From positions 1 through 64,000 of the forward strand of contig JACDUA010000019.1 of NCBI GenBank assembly GCA_013519935.1: DNA of 64,000 nt, given 5' to 3'. Source of the DNA: Ectothiorhodospiraceae bacterium WFHF3C12. GTDB taxonomy: Bacteria; Pseudomonadota; Gammaproteobacteria; Nitrococcales; Nitrococcaceae. The notes beneath the pieces are model-generated. The model did no database searches. It was not told the DNA's origin and saw only the letters and a list, made by a program, of their open reading frames with translations. This document shows, in pieces, positions 33,740-42,923 of the stretch. Position 1 is the first letter of the stretch, and each line of letters begins with the position of its first letter. A program made the position numbers and the translations under genes.

Positions 33740-33782
33740 GAATAGGCCGGCCCGGTCACCGGGCTCTGGGAGGTAGGTTTCA

Positions 33783-35747
33783 ATGGCCGATCTGTTCAAC
33801 ACCAGCGTGTCGGGGCTGTTGGCCATGCAAAAGGCCTTGCAGACCACCTCGCACAACATCTCCAACGTCAACACCGACGGCTACTCTCGGCAGAAGGTGG
33901 ACTTCGCCGTGCGCGAACCGCAGCCCTTCGGCAACGGTTTCGTCGGCAGCGGCGTGGAGGTCCAGACCATCCGGCGGCTGATCAGCGAGAGCCGTGAGGA
34001 GTCCCTGCGCACCGGTACCTCCCGCTTCGAGGCCCAGGACACACTGGCCCAGCTCACCGGGCGTATCGACGACCTGCTGGCCGACCAGTCCGCTGGTCTG
34101 AGCCCGACGCTGAACGATTTCTTTGCCAGCGTTCAGGACGTTTCCAACGATCCGGGCTCGGCCACTGCCCGCGAGGCCATGCTCAGCCAGGGCCAGAACC
34201 TGGTCAGCCGTTTCCAGTACCTGGACCAGCGGCTGACCGAGGTGAACGAGGACGTTGAGGAGCGTATCGACCTCAACGTCGAGGAGATCAACCAGATCGC
34301 CGAGTCCATCGCCCAGGTCAACGAGTCCATCGTCGCGGAGCTCGGGCGCACGGGCGGTCAGCCGCCCAACGATTTGCTGGACCAGCGGGGCGAGCTCATT
34401 CGCCAGCTCTCGGAGCGGGTGGACGCCAAGACCATTCCCCAGGAAAACGGGGCGGTCAACGTGTTCATCGGCACCGGTCAGGTGCTGGTATCGCAGTTCA
34501 GCGCCAATAGCCTCGAGGTCACGCCGTCCCAGCGCGACCCCAGTTTCCCCGAGGTGTCCATCACGTCACAGACCGGTCAGGTGAACATCACGTCCAACCT
34601 CACCGGCGGACGTCTCGGTGGCGCCCTGGACTTCCGCCGGGAGGTGCTCGATCCGGTACGCGACGACCTCGGCCGGCTGGCGGCCACGGTTGCCGTGACC
34701 TTCAACAGCCAGCACCAGCTGGGCATGCAGTACGCCAACGGCACGGCGGGCCAGATGGGGGGTGACTTCTTCGACGTCGCCCAGCCTCAGGTGGTGATCG
34801 GCCAGGGGAACAGCACGGCGGACTCCCCGGCCGTCGCGTTCGACCCGGCCAGCATCAGCGACCTGACCGGCGACAACTACCAGATGTCATACGACAGCGG
34901 CGCGGGCCAGTGGAACGTGCGCAACCTCACCGATGGCACCACGACGGGTATCGCCGCGGGGGGCACGGCGGTCATCGACGGTGTGCAGATCGACACCTCC
35001 GGGATGGGCGGGCTGGCCGACGGCGACAGCTTCCTGTTGCGTCCCACGCGTAACGCCGCCGGCGCGGGCCTGGACGTGTCCCTGTTGCGGCCTTCGCAGA
35101 TCGCGGCAGCCGGCCCGGTGCGCGCCGGCGAGCAGACGGATGCCAACGGCCTGCCGGTCAACACCGGCAGCGCGCAGATCACCCAGCCGGTTGTCAGCAA
35201 CACCAGCAACATGCCGCTGGCCAGTGACATCACGCTGACCTTCGATGACGCGGCCAACGAGTTCGTGGTGACCAACGGCCCCGGCGGCACCATCGCCTAT
35301 GACCCGGCCACCGACGCCGACGGCCGGGAGTACACCTTCCCCGGCTACGGCGGCATGAACTTCACCCTGTCCGGCGTGCCGGATGACGGCGACGAGTTCG
35401 TCATCGAGCGCAACTCGGGCGGCGAGGGCGACAACCGCAACGCCCTGGCGCTCGGCCAGCTGCAGGACCGCTCGATTCTCTCCGGCGGCGCGGCGACCTA
35501 CCAGGAGGCCTATTCGAGCCTCGTCGGCGAGGTGGGCACGGCGACACAACGGGCCCAGACCAACCGCGATGCCCAGGAGACGGGGCTGGAACAGGCAAAG
35601 GCGTCCCGGGAGGAAGTCTCCGGCGTCAACCTGGAAGAGGAGGCGGCCAACCTCCTACGTTATCAGCAGGCCTATCAGGCGGCCGCCCAGTCCATCAACA
35701 TCGCCAGGTCCACGTTCGACTCGCTGATCAGCGCGGTCCGGGGGTAA
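33783..35747 (+). CDS. flgK: Hook-associated protein 1 FlgK
   Basis: The 654-residue protein starts MADLFNTSVSGLLAMQKALQTTSHNISNVNTDGYSRQKVDF and ends EEEAANLLRYQQAYQAAAQSINIARSTFDSLISAVRG, both HAP1 signatures. It joins hook and filament. It is longer than E. coli FlgK (547); the extra length is in the variable central region (about 330-560), acidic and rich in Gly and Asp. GGGAGGTAGG precedes the ATG. Confidence 0.96.
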   Translation: MADLFNTSVSGLLAMQKALQTTSHNISNVNTDGYSRQKVDFAVREPQPFGNGFVGSGVEVQTIRRLISESREESLRTGTSRFEAQDTLAQLTGRIDDLLADQSAGLSPTLNDFFASVQDVSNDPGSATAREAMLSQGQNLVSRFQYLDQRLTEVNEDVEERIDLNVEEINQIAESIAQVNESIVAELGRTGGQPPNDLLDQRGELIRQLSERVDAKTIPQENGAVNVFIGTGQVLVSQFSANSLEVTPSQRDPSFPEVSITSQTGQVNITSNLTGGRLGGALDFRREVLDPVRDDLGRLAATVAVTFNSQHQLGMQYANGTAGQMGGDFFDVAQPQVVIGQGNSTADSPAVAFDPASISDLTGDNYQMSYDSGAGQWNVRNLTDGTTTGIAAGGTAVIDGVQIDTSGMGGLADGDSFLLRPTRNAAGAGLDVSLLRPSQIAAAGPVRAGEQTDANGLPVNTGSAQITQPVVSNTSNMPLASDITLTFDDAANEFVVTNGPGGTIAYDPATDADGREYTFPGYGGMNFTLSGVPDDGDEFVIERNSGGEGDNRNALALGQLQDRSILSGGAATYQEAYSSLVGEVGTATQRAQTNRDAQETGLEQAKASREEVSGVNLEEEAANLLRYQQAYQAAAQSINIARSTFDSLISAVRG

Positions 35748-35751
35748 GAGC

Positions 35752-36960
35752 ATGCGCGTATCCACGTCACTTTTTCAGGACCTCGCGACCAACCGGATCC
35801 TGGACCAGCAGGCCCGGCTGTCGGACATCCAGCAGCAGCTGTCCACGGGCCGTCGCATCCTCAACCCGTCGGACGACCCGGCGGGCTCCGCCCGCGCGCT
35901 GGATCTCGCCAAGTCCATCGACACCATCGAGAGCTACAACCGCAACGCCGACTTCGCCGAGTCGCGGATGAACGTGGAGGAATCCGCGCTCACCGAGGTG
36001 GGCAACGTCATCAACCGCATCCGCGAGCTGGCGGTGCAGGCGAACAACGCCAGCGCGACGGCCGACGACCGCCAGAAAATCGGCGCGGAGGTGCGCGAGC
36101 GCCTGGATCAGCTCGTGGCCCTGGCCAACAGCACCGACGGCAATGGCGAGTATCTGTTCGCGGGCCTGAGCTCGCGCAACGAGCCCTTCGTCCGGCGCAA
36201 CGGCGAGTACGCGTACGAAGGCGACCAGGGCACCCGCCATGTTCAGGTCGGCCCCAACCGGCAGATCGAGACGACCCACTCGGGCTACGAGGTGTTTCTC
36301 AAGGTGCCGGACGGCAGCAACGGCTACGTCTCCGAGGCCGGTAACGGCAACACCGGCACGGGCATCGTCTCCGCCGTCAACGTGGCCGACGCCAGTATCG
36401 CCAACGATCCCGTCTACGACATCAGCTTCTCGGAGACACCGGGCGGCGCCATGGAGTACACCATCACCGACGGCTCGGGCGGCACCGTGGCGGCGAACGT
36501 CGCCTATCAGGAGGGTGAGCCCATTGCCTTCGATGGCCTGGAGATCTCCATCGAAGGACAACCGGAGGACGGTGACAGCTTCACCGTGGATCGCGCCGGC
36601 ACCACGTCGCTGTTCCAGGCCGTCCAGCGCTTCACCGAGGCCCTGGAATCCGCCCGTCCCGGCACTGACGGTGCCGCCGATTTCATCAATACCGGCAACC
36701 GGACGCTGGAGGTCCTGGACAACGCCACGGAGCACCTGCTCGGCATCCGCGCCGAGCTCGGCGGCCGGCTGAACCGCCTGGACCAGGAGCGCGACGCCAA
36801 CGACGCGGCCGTGCTGGAGCTCAAGACCACCAAGAGCGGCATCGAGGATCTGGACTACGCCAAGGCGGTGTCCGACCTTAATCTGAGCCTGACCGGCCTC
36901 CGGGCCGCCCAGCAGAGCTATACGAAAATTCAGGGGCTTAGCCTGTTCAACTATTTGTAG
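35752..36960 (+). CDS. flgL: Hook-associated protein 3 FlgL
   Basis: The 402-residue flagellin-like protein starts MRVSTSLFQDLATNRILDQQARLSDIQQQLSTGRRILNPSDDPAGSARALDL and ends LRAAQQSYTKIQGLSLFNYL, typical of FlgL. It forms the second hook-filament junction ring. It begins 4 bases after the flgK stop and is chaperoned by FlgN. Surface-exposed central part (about 150-290) is acidic. Confidence 0.96.
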   Translation: MRVSTSLFQDLATNRILDQQARLSDIQQQLSTGRRILNPSDDPAGSARALDLAKSIDTIESYNRNADFAESRMNVEESALTEVGNVINRIRELAVQANNASATADDRQKIGAEVRERLDQLVALANSTDGNGEYLFAGLSSRNEPFVRRNGEYAYEGDQGTRHVQVGPNRQIETTHSGYEVFLKVPDGSNGYVSEAGNGNTGTGIVSAVNVADASIANDPVYDISFSETPGGAMEYTITDGSGGTVAANVAYQEGEPIAFDGLEISIEGQPEDGDSFTVDRAGTTSLFQAVQRFTEALESARPGTDGAADFINTGNRTLEVLDNATEHLLGIRAELGGRLNRLDQERDANDAAVLELKTTKSGIEDLDYAKAVSDLNLSLTGLRAAQQSYTKIQGLSLFNYL

Positions 36961-37012
36961 GTTTCGGTGGTGAGTCGGGTTAGTGACTGAGGAACATCTC
37001 AAGGAGAGTGCC

Positions 37013-38737
37013 ATGGGGCAAGTCGCCATTGACGACAAGAAGCGTATCGAAACGCTTTGGCGGGAGGGGCAGGCGGCCTTCCAGGCCGGTGATCTGGAGA
37101 CCGCTACCAGTCGATTCCAGGCATTGACCCAGGTTGATCCGAACAACGCGGATGCGCTCCACCGGCTGGGACAGATCGCGTACTTCCGGAATCAGTACCC
37201 GCTTGCGCTGAGATTGGTTACGGAGGCACTCAAACGCCGCAACCATTTCCCAGTGGCATTGAACACGCTTGGTGGCGTGTTGATGAAGATGAAGGAATGG
37301 GACGCGGCCAGAGATACGCTCAAGGGTGCACTCCGACAGCGGCCGCGGGATGCCAGCGCACTCTCGAATCTGGGAACGGTTTATCTGGAGACCGGCGATC
37401 TCGAAAAGGCCGAGAAGTACCTTCGTCGTGCGTTGGATGTGAGGCCGACCCACGCGATTGCCTGGAATAACCTGGGCAATGTTTTTCGCAATCGTGAGCA
37501 GTGGTCGACCGCGCAGGCGTATTACCAGAAGGCGCTGTCCCAGGACGCCAACTATCAGGATGCCTTGCGCAACCTGGGTAACGTGTGCACGAAGCTGGGC
37601 GAGCTGGACCGTGCTGTCGAGTACTACCATCGTGCGCTGGACCTGGATCCGCTGGGTGTGGACTCTCTCACCGGGTTGGCCTCCGCGAAAAAGTTCACGG
37701 CAGAGGATCCGGATCTTCAGCGGTTCCGGGTAGCTGCAGAGGATGCAGGGAACTGGAGCCGCAATCAGCGTATCGGTTTCTTCTTCGCGTGGGGCAAGGC
37801 GCTGGATGACGCCAAATGCTTCGACGATGCCTATGTGTGTTTCGAAAACGGTAACCGGCAGCGCGCCGAGGAGCGTCCCTACGACGCACGCGCTTTCCAC
37901 GCCTTTGTCGACGAAATTCAGAGCACCTTCCCGGAGGAGCGCATCGAGCGCCTCCAGGCGGCTGGTAGTCTGGATGAGTCGCCTGTTTTCATCCTCGGAA
38001 TGCCACGGTCCGGTACTACGCTTACCGAACAGATCCTCGCCAGCCATCCTCAAGTGTTGGGCGCAGGGGAGCTTACAGCCTGGAAAGAGACCATGGACGG
38101 GCTTCTTGGCGGCGAGCTCGTCGACCACTATGGCTCATGGCTTCGCGAACTGGACGAGACGCAGCTGCGACGAGCCGCGGAAGGTTACCTGACGCATCGG
38201 CCCGACGCGCAGGGAGCCGTCCGCGTCACCGACAAGATGCCGGGGAATTTCATTCACCTCGGACTCATCCGTCTGGCATTCCCGAAGGCGCGCATCATTC
38301 ACTGTGTACGTAATCCCGTGGACGTGTGTCTTTCCTGTTTCCAGAAGGATTTCAGCCAGGGGCAGAACTTCAGCTACGGACAGGAGTGGCTGGGTAGCCG
38401 GTTCAGTGAGTATGCACGGTTGATGGAATACTGGCGGACGGTCTTCCCGGGCCAGTGGCTCGATGTGCCCTACGAACAGGTTGTCAGCGATCCTGAATAT
38501 TGGGCACGCCGTATCGTCGATTTCGCCGGGCTGCCCTGGGACGATGCGTGCATAGACTTTCATCGCGCCGAGCGCGCGGTTCATACGGCGAGCGTTTGGC
38601 AGGTCCGCCAGCCCGTGTACAAATCGGCGGTGGAGCGCTGGCGCCGCTATGAGTCACATCTTGAGCCGCTGCTGCGTACGCTCGGCGAGTATCGTGACTG
38701 GCACCTCCGGTTTACCGAGAGTACCCCTCAAACCTGA
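37013..38737 (+). CDS. TPR-repeat sulfotransferase
   Basis: The 574-residue protein has an N-terminal half of tetratricopeptide repeats (about residues 10-215; for example ALSNLGTVYLETGDLEKAEKYLRRALDVRP). The C-terminal half is a sulfotransferase domain with the PAPS 5'-phosphosulfate loop ILGMPRSGTTLTEQIL near residue 329 and a 3'-phosphate region around HCVRNPVDVCLSCF. Acceptor specificity is unknown; tyrosylprotein or sugar sulfation are possibilities. ATG 37013 follows AAGGAG, preferred over an in-frame GTG at 36983. Codon third positions are less GC-rich than neighbouring genes, suggesting acquisition. It sits between flgL and fliC, as glycosylation genes do in other species. Confidence 0.82.
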   Translation: MGQVAIDDKKRIETLWREGQAAFQAGDLETATSRFQALTQVDPNNADALHRLGQIAYFRNQYPLALRLVTEALKRRNHFPVALNTLGGVLMKMKEWDAARDTLKGALRQRPRDASALSNLGTVYLETGDLEKAEKYLRRALDVRPTHAIAWNNLGNVFRNREQWSTAQAYYQKALSQDANYQDALRNLGNVCTKLGELDRAVEYYHRALDLDPLGVDSLTGLASAKKFTAEDPDLQRFRVAAEDAGNWSRNQRIGFFFAWGKALDDAKCFDDAYVCFENGNRQRAEERPYDARAFHAFVDEIQSTFPEERIERLQAAGSLDESPVFILGMPRSGTTLTEQILASHPQVLGAGELTAWKETMDGLLGGELVDHYGSWLRELDETQLRRAAEGYLTHRPDAQGAVRVTDKMPGNFIHLGLIRLAFPKARIIHCVRNPVDVCLSCFQKDFSQGQNFSYGQEWLGSRFSEYARLMEYWRTVFPGQWLDVPYEQVVSDPEYWARRIVDFAGLPWDDACIDFHRAERAVHTASVWQVRQPVYKSAVERWRRYESHLEPLLRTLGEYRDWHLRFTESTPQT

Positions 38738-38764
38738 TCAAACGCCGCCGAGGAGCAAGGCTAC

Positions 38765-38790
38765 GCACGGGCGCCCATGGGCGCCCGTGC
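38765..38790 (+). terminator. Strong hairpin after the sulfotransferase gene
   Basis: Perfect arms GCACGGGCGCCC (38765-38776) and GGGCGCCCGTGC (38779-38790). No T-run follows, so termination is probable but not certain. It separates the gene from fliC control sites. Confidence 0.5.
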
Positions 38791-38822
38791 CGATTCGGGC
38801 CGCAGTTGCTTCTCCGTCAGAA

Positions 38823-38838
38823 TGTGAGATGAATCACA
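38823..38838. promoter_or_regulatory. Perfect CRP/Vfr-type box upstream of fliC
   Basis: TGTGA-GATGAA-TCACA matches the CRP consensus in all ten conserved bases. It is centred about 52 bases before the expected fliC transcription start and ends 12 bases before the sigma-28 -35 element. Confidence 0.7.
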
Positions 38839-38849
38839 AGATCGAGGTG

Positions 38850-38876
38850 TAAAGTTCCCCGAGACGAGGCCGCTAA
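38850..38876 (+). promoter_or_regulatory. Sigma-28 promoter of fliC
   Basis: TAAA (38850-38853), 15 bp, GCCGCTAA (38869-38876) matches the FliA consensus with one mismatch. The fliC ATG lies 75 bases downstream, after a GAGGAGT ribosome site. Confidence 0.93.
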
Positions 38877-38950
38877 TACTCCTGAGGGCAGCATATGCCC
38901 GTCAGCACAGGCAAACGTGTCTGTCACCGGTCAAAGAGGAGTAATGAGCA

Positions 38951-40342
38951 ATGCCTCAGGTAATTAACACCAACATCGCTTCGCTTAACGCGCAGCGGAA
39001 TCTGAACCGGTCCCAGGACCAGTTGCAGACGTCGCTGGAGCGCCTGTCGACGGGTCTTCGCATCAACAGCGCGAAGGACGACGCGGCTGGCCTGGCTATC
39101 TCCGAGCGGTTCACGTCCCAGATCAAGGGCCTGGAGCAGGCGACCCGGAATGCCAACGACGGCATCTCCTTCGCGCAGACTGCCGAAGGCGCGCTGGGCG
39201 AGATCGGCAACGCCCTGCAGCGTATCCGTGAGCTGTCCGTTCAGTCGGCCAACGACACCAATTCCGCGTCCGACCGCGAGGCCCTGAACAACGAGGTATC
39301 CGCCCTGGTTTCGGAGGTCAACCGGATCGCTCAGTCCACGCAGTTCAACGGGCAGAACGTTCTGGACGGCTCGCTGGAGGATCTGGTGTTCCAGGTCGGC
39401 GCCAACCGTAACCAGACCATCTCCGTCGACGGCGTTGATGCACGCGGTGCTGAGCTGGGCGCGGCGTTCGACACCGGTGACGCCGTTACGGCTTCCGGCG
39501 TGGCGAGCATTACCGGTAGCGGCGCGCTGACGATCAATGGCGTGGGTGTCGACATCAGCGATGCCGCTTCCCTGACTGATTCCGCGAATGTGGATTCCAG
39601 CACGATCAGCGGCATCGTCTCGGCGATTAACGCGAAGTCGGCTGACACCGGCGTAACGGCCACCCAGGCCTCGACGACCGAGACCACCATTTCGAGCCTG
39701 GCGACGGGCACCACGGACGTGACCATCAATGGCGTGACCGTCTCCTTTGATTCAACATCCAGTGCCGACGCGACAGCGATTGCGGACCGCCTGAATGAGT
39801 TCTCGTCGCAGACTGGTGTTTCAGCCTCTGCCGACGGCACCGGTACTCTGGTTCTCACCGAGGGCAACGGCGGGTCCATCGACGTCTCTTCGGATGGGGG
39901 CGGCATTATCGGGGGTGCCGAGGAGTATTTCGCCGGCATCGAACTGGCAACGGACGTGGGTGAAAGCATCAATGTCGCCGGTGGTGATGCTGGTGCGCTC
40001 GGCCTGGGCTCGATCACGGCTACCGACTCGGCACTCAACGGCGTGAGCGTGCAAACCCGCGAGGATGCGACCGCGACCCTGCGCACGGTTGACTTCGCCC
40101 TCGATCAGGTCAACGGCCTGCGGGCGGAGCTCGGTGCGGTGCAGAGCCGTTTCGAGTCCACCATCGCCAACCTGAGCACCACCTCCGAGAACCTCTCCGC
40201 TGCACGTTCCCGGATCCGTGATGCCGACTTCGCTGCCGAGACTGCCAGCCTGACGAAGGCCCAGATCCTGCAGCAGGCCGGTACCTCGGTGCTCTCTCAG
40301 GCCAACTCCATCCCGCAGAACGTGCTCTCGCTGCTCCAGTAA
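38951..40342 (+). CDS. fliC: Flagellin FliC
   Basis: The 463-residue filament subunit has conserved N-terminal (MPQVINTNIASLNAQRNLNRSQDQLQTSLERLSTGLRINSAKDDAAGLAI) and C-terminal (FAAETASLTKAQILQQAGTSVLSQANSIPQNVLSLLQ) coiled-coil regions. The central 180-320 part has two flagellin-IN-like modules (ALTINGVGVDISD, TDVTINGVTVSF). It has no Cys and only acidic surface loops, as expected for flagellin in salty media. A sigma-28 promoter and a CRP box lie upstream. Confidence 0.98.
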   Translation: MPQVINTNIASLNAQRNLNRSQDQLQTSLERLSTGLRINSAKDDAAGLAISERFTSQIKGLEQATRNANDGISFAQTAEGALGEIGNALQRIRELSVQSANDTNSASDREALNNEVSALVSEVNRIAQSTQFNGQNVLDGSLEDLVFQVGANRNQTISVDGVDARGAELGAAFDTGDAVTASGVASITGSGALTINGVGVDISDAASLTDSANVDSSTISGIVSAINAKSADTGVTATQASTTETTISSLATGTTDVTINGVTVSFDSTSSADATAIADRLNEFSSQTGVSASADGTGTLVLTEGNGGSIDVSSDGGGIIGGAEEYFAGIELATDVGESINVAGGDAGALGLGSITATDSALNGVSVQTREDATATLRTVDFALDQVNGLRAELGAVQSRFESTIANLSTTSENLSAARSRIRDADFAAETASLTKAQILQQAGTSVLSQANSIPQNVLSLLQ

Positions 40343-40362
40343 GCGAGGCCGCGACGCGGGGC

Positions 40363-40389
40363 GGGCGGCCGGGGATGTCCCGGCCGCCC
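40363..40389 (+). terminator. Hairpin after fliC
   Basis: Perfect 11-bp stem GGGCGGCCGGG (40363-40373) / CCCGGCCGCCC (40379-40389) with a GATGT loop; no long T-run. It may end most fliC transcripts and lower expression of flaG-fliDST. Confidence 0.65.
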
Positions 40390-40425
40390 GACCTTCGAAG
40401 CTAGGGCGGTTTGGAGGCAGAGGTC

Positions 40426-40800
40426 ATGTCGAGCTCAATCAGTTCCACGGTGGTGGTCGACTACCCGAGGAACGTCAATGACTCGGGTCGTTCCGGGAGC
40501 ACCCGCGCGCCCGAAGAGGCGGCTGCTGCCGTAACGGCCGTTAAGGACAAGGCGTCCCAGTCCGGTGAAGGCGTAACCGGCGTGCCGGTCACCGAAGCCG
40601 TCGAAAAGGTAAAGGATTTCGTCCAGGTGGTCAGCCGCGACCTGGAGTTCAGCGTCGACGAGGAAACCGGCAGGACGATCATCCGCGTCTACGATTCCGA
40701 GAGCGGCAGCCTGATCCGGCAGATACCGCCGGAGGAACTGCTGGATCTCGCCGAGAATCTGGACCAGGCGCGGGGCATTCTTTTCCGCGGTCAGGCCTGA
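40426..40800 (+). CDS. flaG: FlaG family protein
   Basis: The 124-residue protein has a Ser-rich start and the FlaG domain at about 60-120 (VKDFVQVVSRDLEFSVDEETGRTIIRVYDSESGSLIRQIPPEELLDLAENLD), with RQIPPEE as signature. FlaG affects filament length in Vibrio and Pseudomonas. ATG 40426 lies 8 bases after GGAGG; an upstream in-frame TTG is less likely. It lies between fliC and fliD as in polar-flagellate gammaproteobacteria. Confidence 0.92.
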   Translation: MSSSISSTVVVDYPRNVNDSGRSGSTRAPEEAAAAVTAVKDKASQSGEGVTGVPVTEAVEKVKDFVQVVSRDLEFSVDEETGRTIIRVYDSESGSLIRQIPPEELLDLAENLDQARGILFRGQA

Positions 40801-40848
40801 AAATTGCAAAGCAATACGGTCTAGATCGTTGGAATCGGGAGTGTAGTC

Positions 40849-42906
40849 ATGGCAGGCATCAGTTCGCTCGGAGTCGGGTCGGGCATCGACATTCGCAGCC
40901 TCGTCGATCAGCTGGTCGAGGCCGAGCGGGCGCCGGTGGCCAACCGGCTCGACCGTAAGGAGACCCAGTTCCAGGCCGAGCTCTCCGGTATGGGCAACCT
41001 GAAGTCGGCGCTGAACGCCTTCCGCAGTGAAGTCCGGGCTTTGGCCGATATCGAAGCGTTCCAGACCGTCAAGGCGACGTCGGACAATTCGGATGCGGTG
41101 AGCGTCTCCGCGTCCGCCGGGGCGGACACCGGCAGCTTCGACGTGGAGGTCAATGCGCTGGCCCAGGCGCAGGCGACGGCCTCCGGCGCGTTCGCCGAAT
41201 CCACCACGGCGGTGGGGTCGGGAACGCTGACCTTCCGGTTCGGCGAGGTGACCACGGATGGCTCAGGGTCGGTCACTGGCTTCAGCCAGAATGCCGATCG
41301 CGCCGTCGCCACCGTCGAGATCCCGTCGGGCGCAACGAGCCTGGCCTCCATCCGGGATGCGGTGAACGAGGCCGATGTCGGCGTGCGCGCCTCCATCATC
41401 AATGACGGCAGCGGCGAGCGCCTGGTCTTCAACGCCGCCGACAGCGGCGCCGCGAACGGCTTCGTAGTGGACGTCAGCGACGACGACGGCAACGACACCG
41501 ACAACAGCGGCCTGTCACAGCTGGCCTTCAACACCAGCGCCAGCAATCAGAGCGCTACTCGCGACGCAGCAGATGCCTCGCTGGTCGTCAACGGTCTCGA
41601 CATCACCCGCGAGAGCAACACGATTACCGATGTCATTCAGGGCGTGATGCTGGATCTCAACGAGACGACCAGCTCCGTCGCGAACATCAGTATCAGCAGC
41701 GACACCGGCGCGGTTCGCAAGAAGATCGAAACGTTCGTGGGGGCCTTCAACAGCCTTCAGGGCCAGGTCACCCAGCTCAGCGGCTACGACGCCGAAACGC
41801 AGCAAGGCGGTATTCTGCAGGGCAACGCCGTGGTGCGGAACATCAATTCCAACCTGCGCCAGCTCGTGACCGACACCCTGGGGGCCCTGGAAGGGCGCTC
41901 CGTCCGGTCGCTGGCCGATCTGGGGATCATCACCAAGCGTGATGGGACCATGGAGATCGACAGCGAGAAGCTGACCGACGCCTTGGAGAACAGCTTCGAC
42001 GAGGTCGGTGCGCTCTTCGCCTCGACGGGCCTCGTAAACGGCGACAACATCCGCTACGAGAGCAGTCGCAGTACGACGCAGCCCGGGACCTACGGGGTCA
42101 ACGTCACGCAGGTGGCGGAGCAGGCGAGCGTCAACGGCGGCTCGCTCAGCGTGACCCCGTCCGGCTCGACGCCGCTGACCATCGATGCCGACAACGACAA
42201 CTTCGTCATTGTGGTGGATGGCGAGCGTTCGGGCTCCATCTCCCTGACCCAGGGCGATTACACCAGTGGTGACGCCCTGGCCGCCGAGGTGCAGGCGCGC
42301 ATCAACGGCGACGGCAACCTGGAAGATGCCGGTGTGGGCGTATCCGTCGACTACGACAGCGCAAACAATCGCCTGGTGTTTTCCTCCGAGCGCTACGGTT
42401 CGGAATCCAGCATCGAGTTCGGCTCCGTTGACACGAATTCCGCGGCGGAGCTCGGCATCGACACCAGCCTCAATGACACCGGCGTCGACGTGGCCGGCAC
42501 CATCGGTGGCGTCGCGGGCGAGGGCTTTGGCCGCTTCCTGACGGCCCAGAGCGGCGATCCCAACGGGCTCAAGGTCGAGGTGCTGGGTCAGGCCACGGGC
42601 AGCCGCGGCGACATTACCTATTCCAAGGGCATCACCTCCCGTCTCGAGGGGGCCCTGAACAGCTACCTGGATTCCGATGGTCTGCTGGATTCGGTCACCG
42701 ACAGCCTTCGGGGACGCATCGAGGATATCGGCGACGAGCGTTCACGGCTGCAGGATCGTCTGCAGCGGATCGAAGAGCGCTATATCGCGGAGTTCAGCGC
42801 CATGGACACGCTAGTGGCGCAGCTCAACCAGACCAGCAGTTTCCTGACCAACCAGCTTTCCGGGCTGGAGTCCCTCGCGGGCTCCGGTGGCGGTGGCAGC
42901 AAATAG
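40849..42906 (+). CDS. fliD: Filament cap protein FliD (long form)
   Basis: The 685-residue protein starts MAGISSLGVGSGIDIRSLVDQLVEAERAPVANRLDRKETQFQAELSGMGNLKSAL and ends MDTLVAQLNQTSSFLTNQLSGLESLAGSGGGGSK, matching FliD. Flagellin-IN-like segments are seen at about 160-190. It is about 210 residues longer than E. coli or P. aeruginosa FliD; extra sequence lies around 400-570 and carries a second module with NRLVFSSERYGSESSIEF. It caps the filament. Confidence 0.94.
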   Translation: MAGISSLGVGSGIDIRSLVDQLVEAERAPVANRLDRKETQFQAELSGMGNLKSALNAFRSEVRALADIEAFQTVKATSDNSDAVSVSASAGADTGSFDVEVNALAQAQATASGAFAESTTAVGSGTLTFRFGEVTTDGSGSVTGFSQNADRAVATVEIPSGATSLASIRDAVNEADVGVRASIINDGSGERLVFNAADSGAANGFVVDVSDDDGNDTDNSGLSQLAFNTSASNQSATRDAADASLVVNGLDITRESNTITDVIQGVMLDLNETTSSVANISISSDTGAVRKKIETFVGAFNSLQGQVTQLSGYDAETQQGGILQGNAVVRNINSNLRQLVTDTLGALEGRSVRSLADLGIITKRDGTMEIDSEKLTDALENSFDEVGALFASTGLVNGDNIRYESSRSTTQPGTYGVNVTQVAEQASVNGGSLSVTPSGSTPLTIDADNDNFVIVVDGERSGSISLTQGDYTSGDALAAEVQARINGDGNLEDAGVGVSVDYDSANNRLVFSSERYGSESSIEFGSVDTNSAAELGIDTSLNDTGVDVAGTIGGVAGEGFGRFLTAQSGDPNGLKVEVLGQATGSRGDITYSKGITSRLEGALNSYLDSDGLLDSVTDSLRGRIEDIGDERSRLQDRLQRIEERYIAEFSAMDTLVAQLNQTSSFLTNQLSGLESLAGSGGGGSK

Positions 42907-42923
42907 CAGTCGAGGGGTGACGC

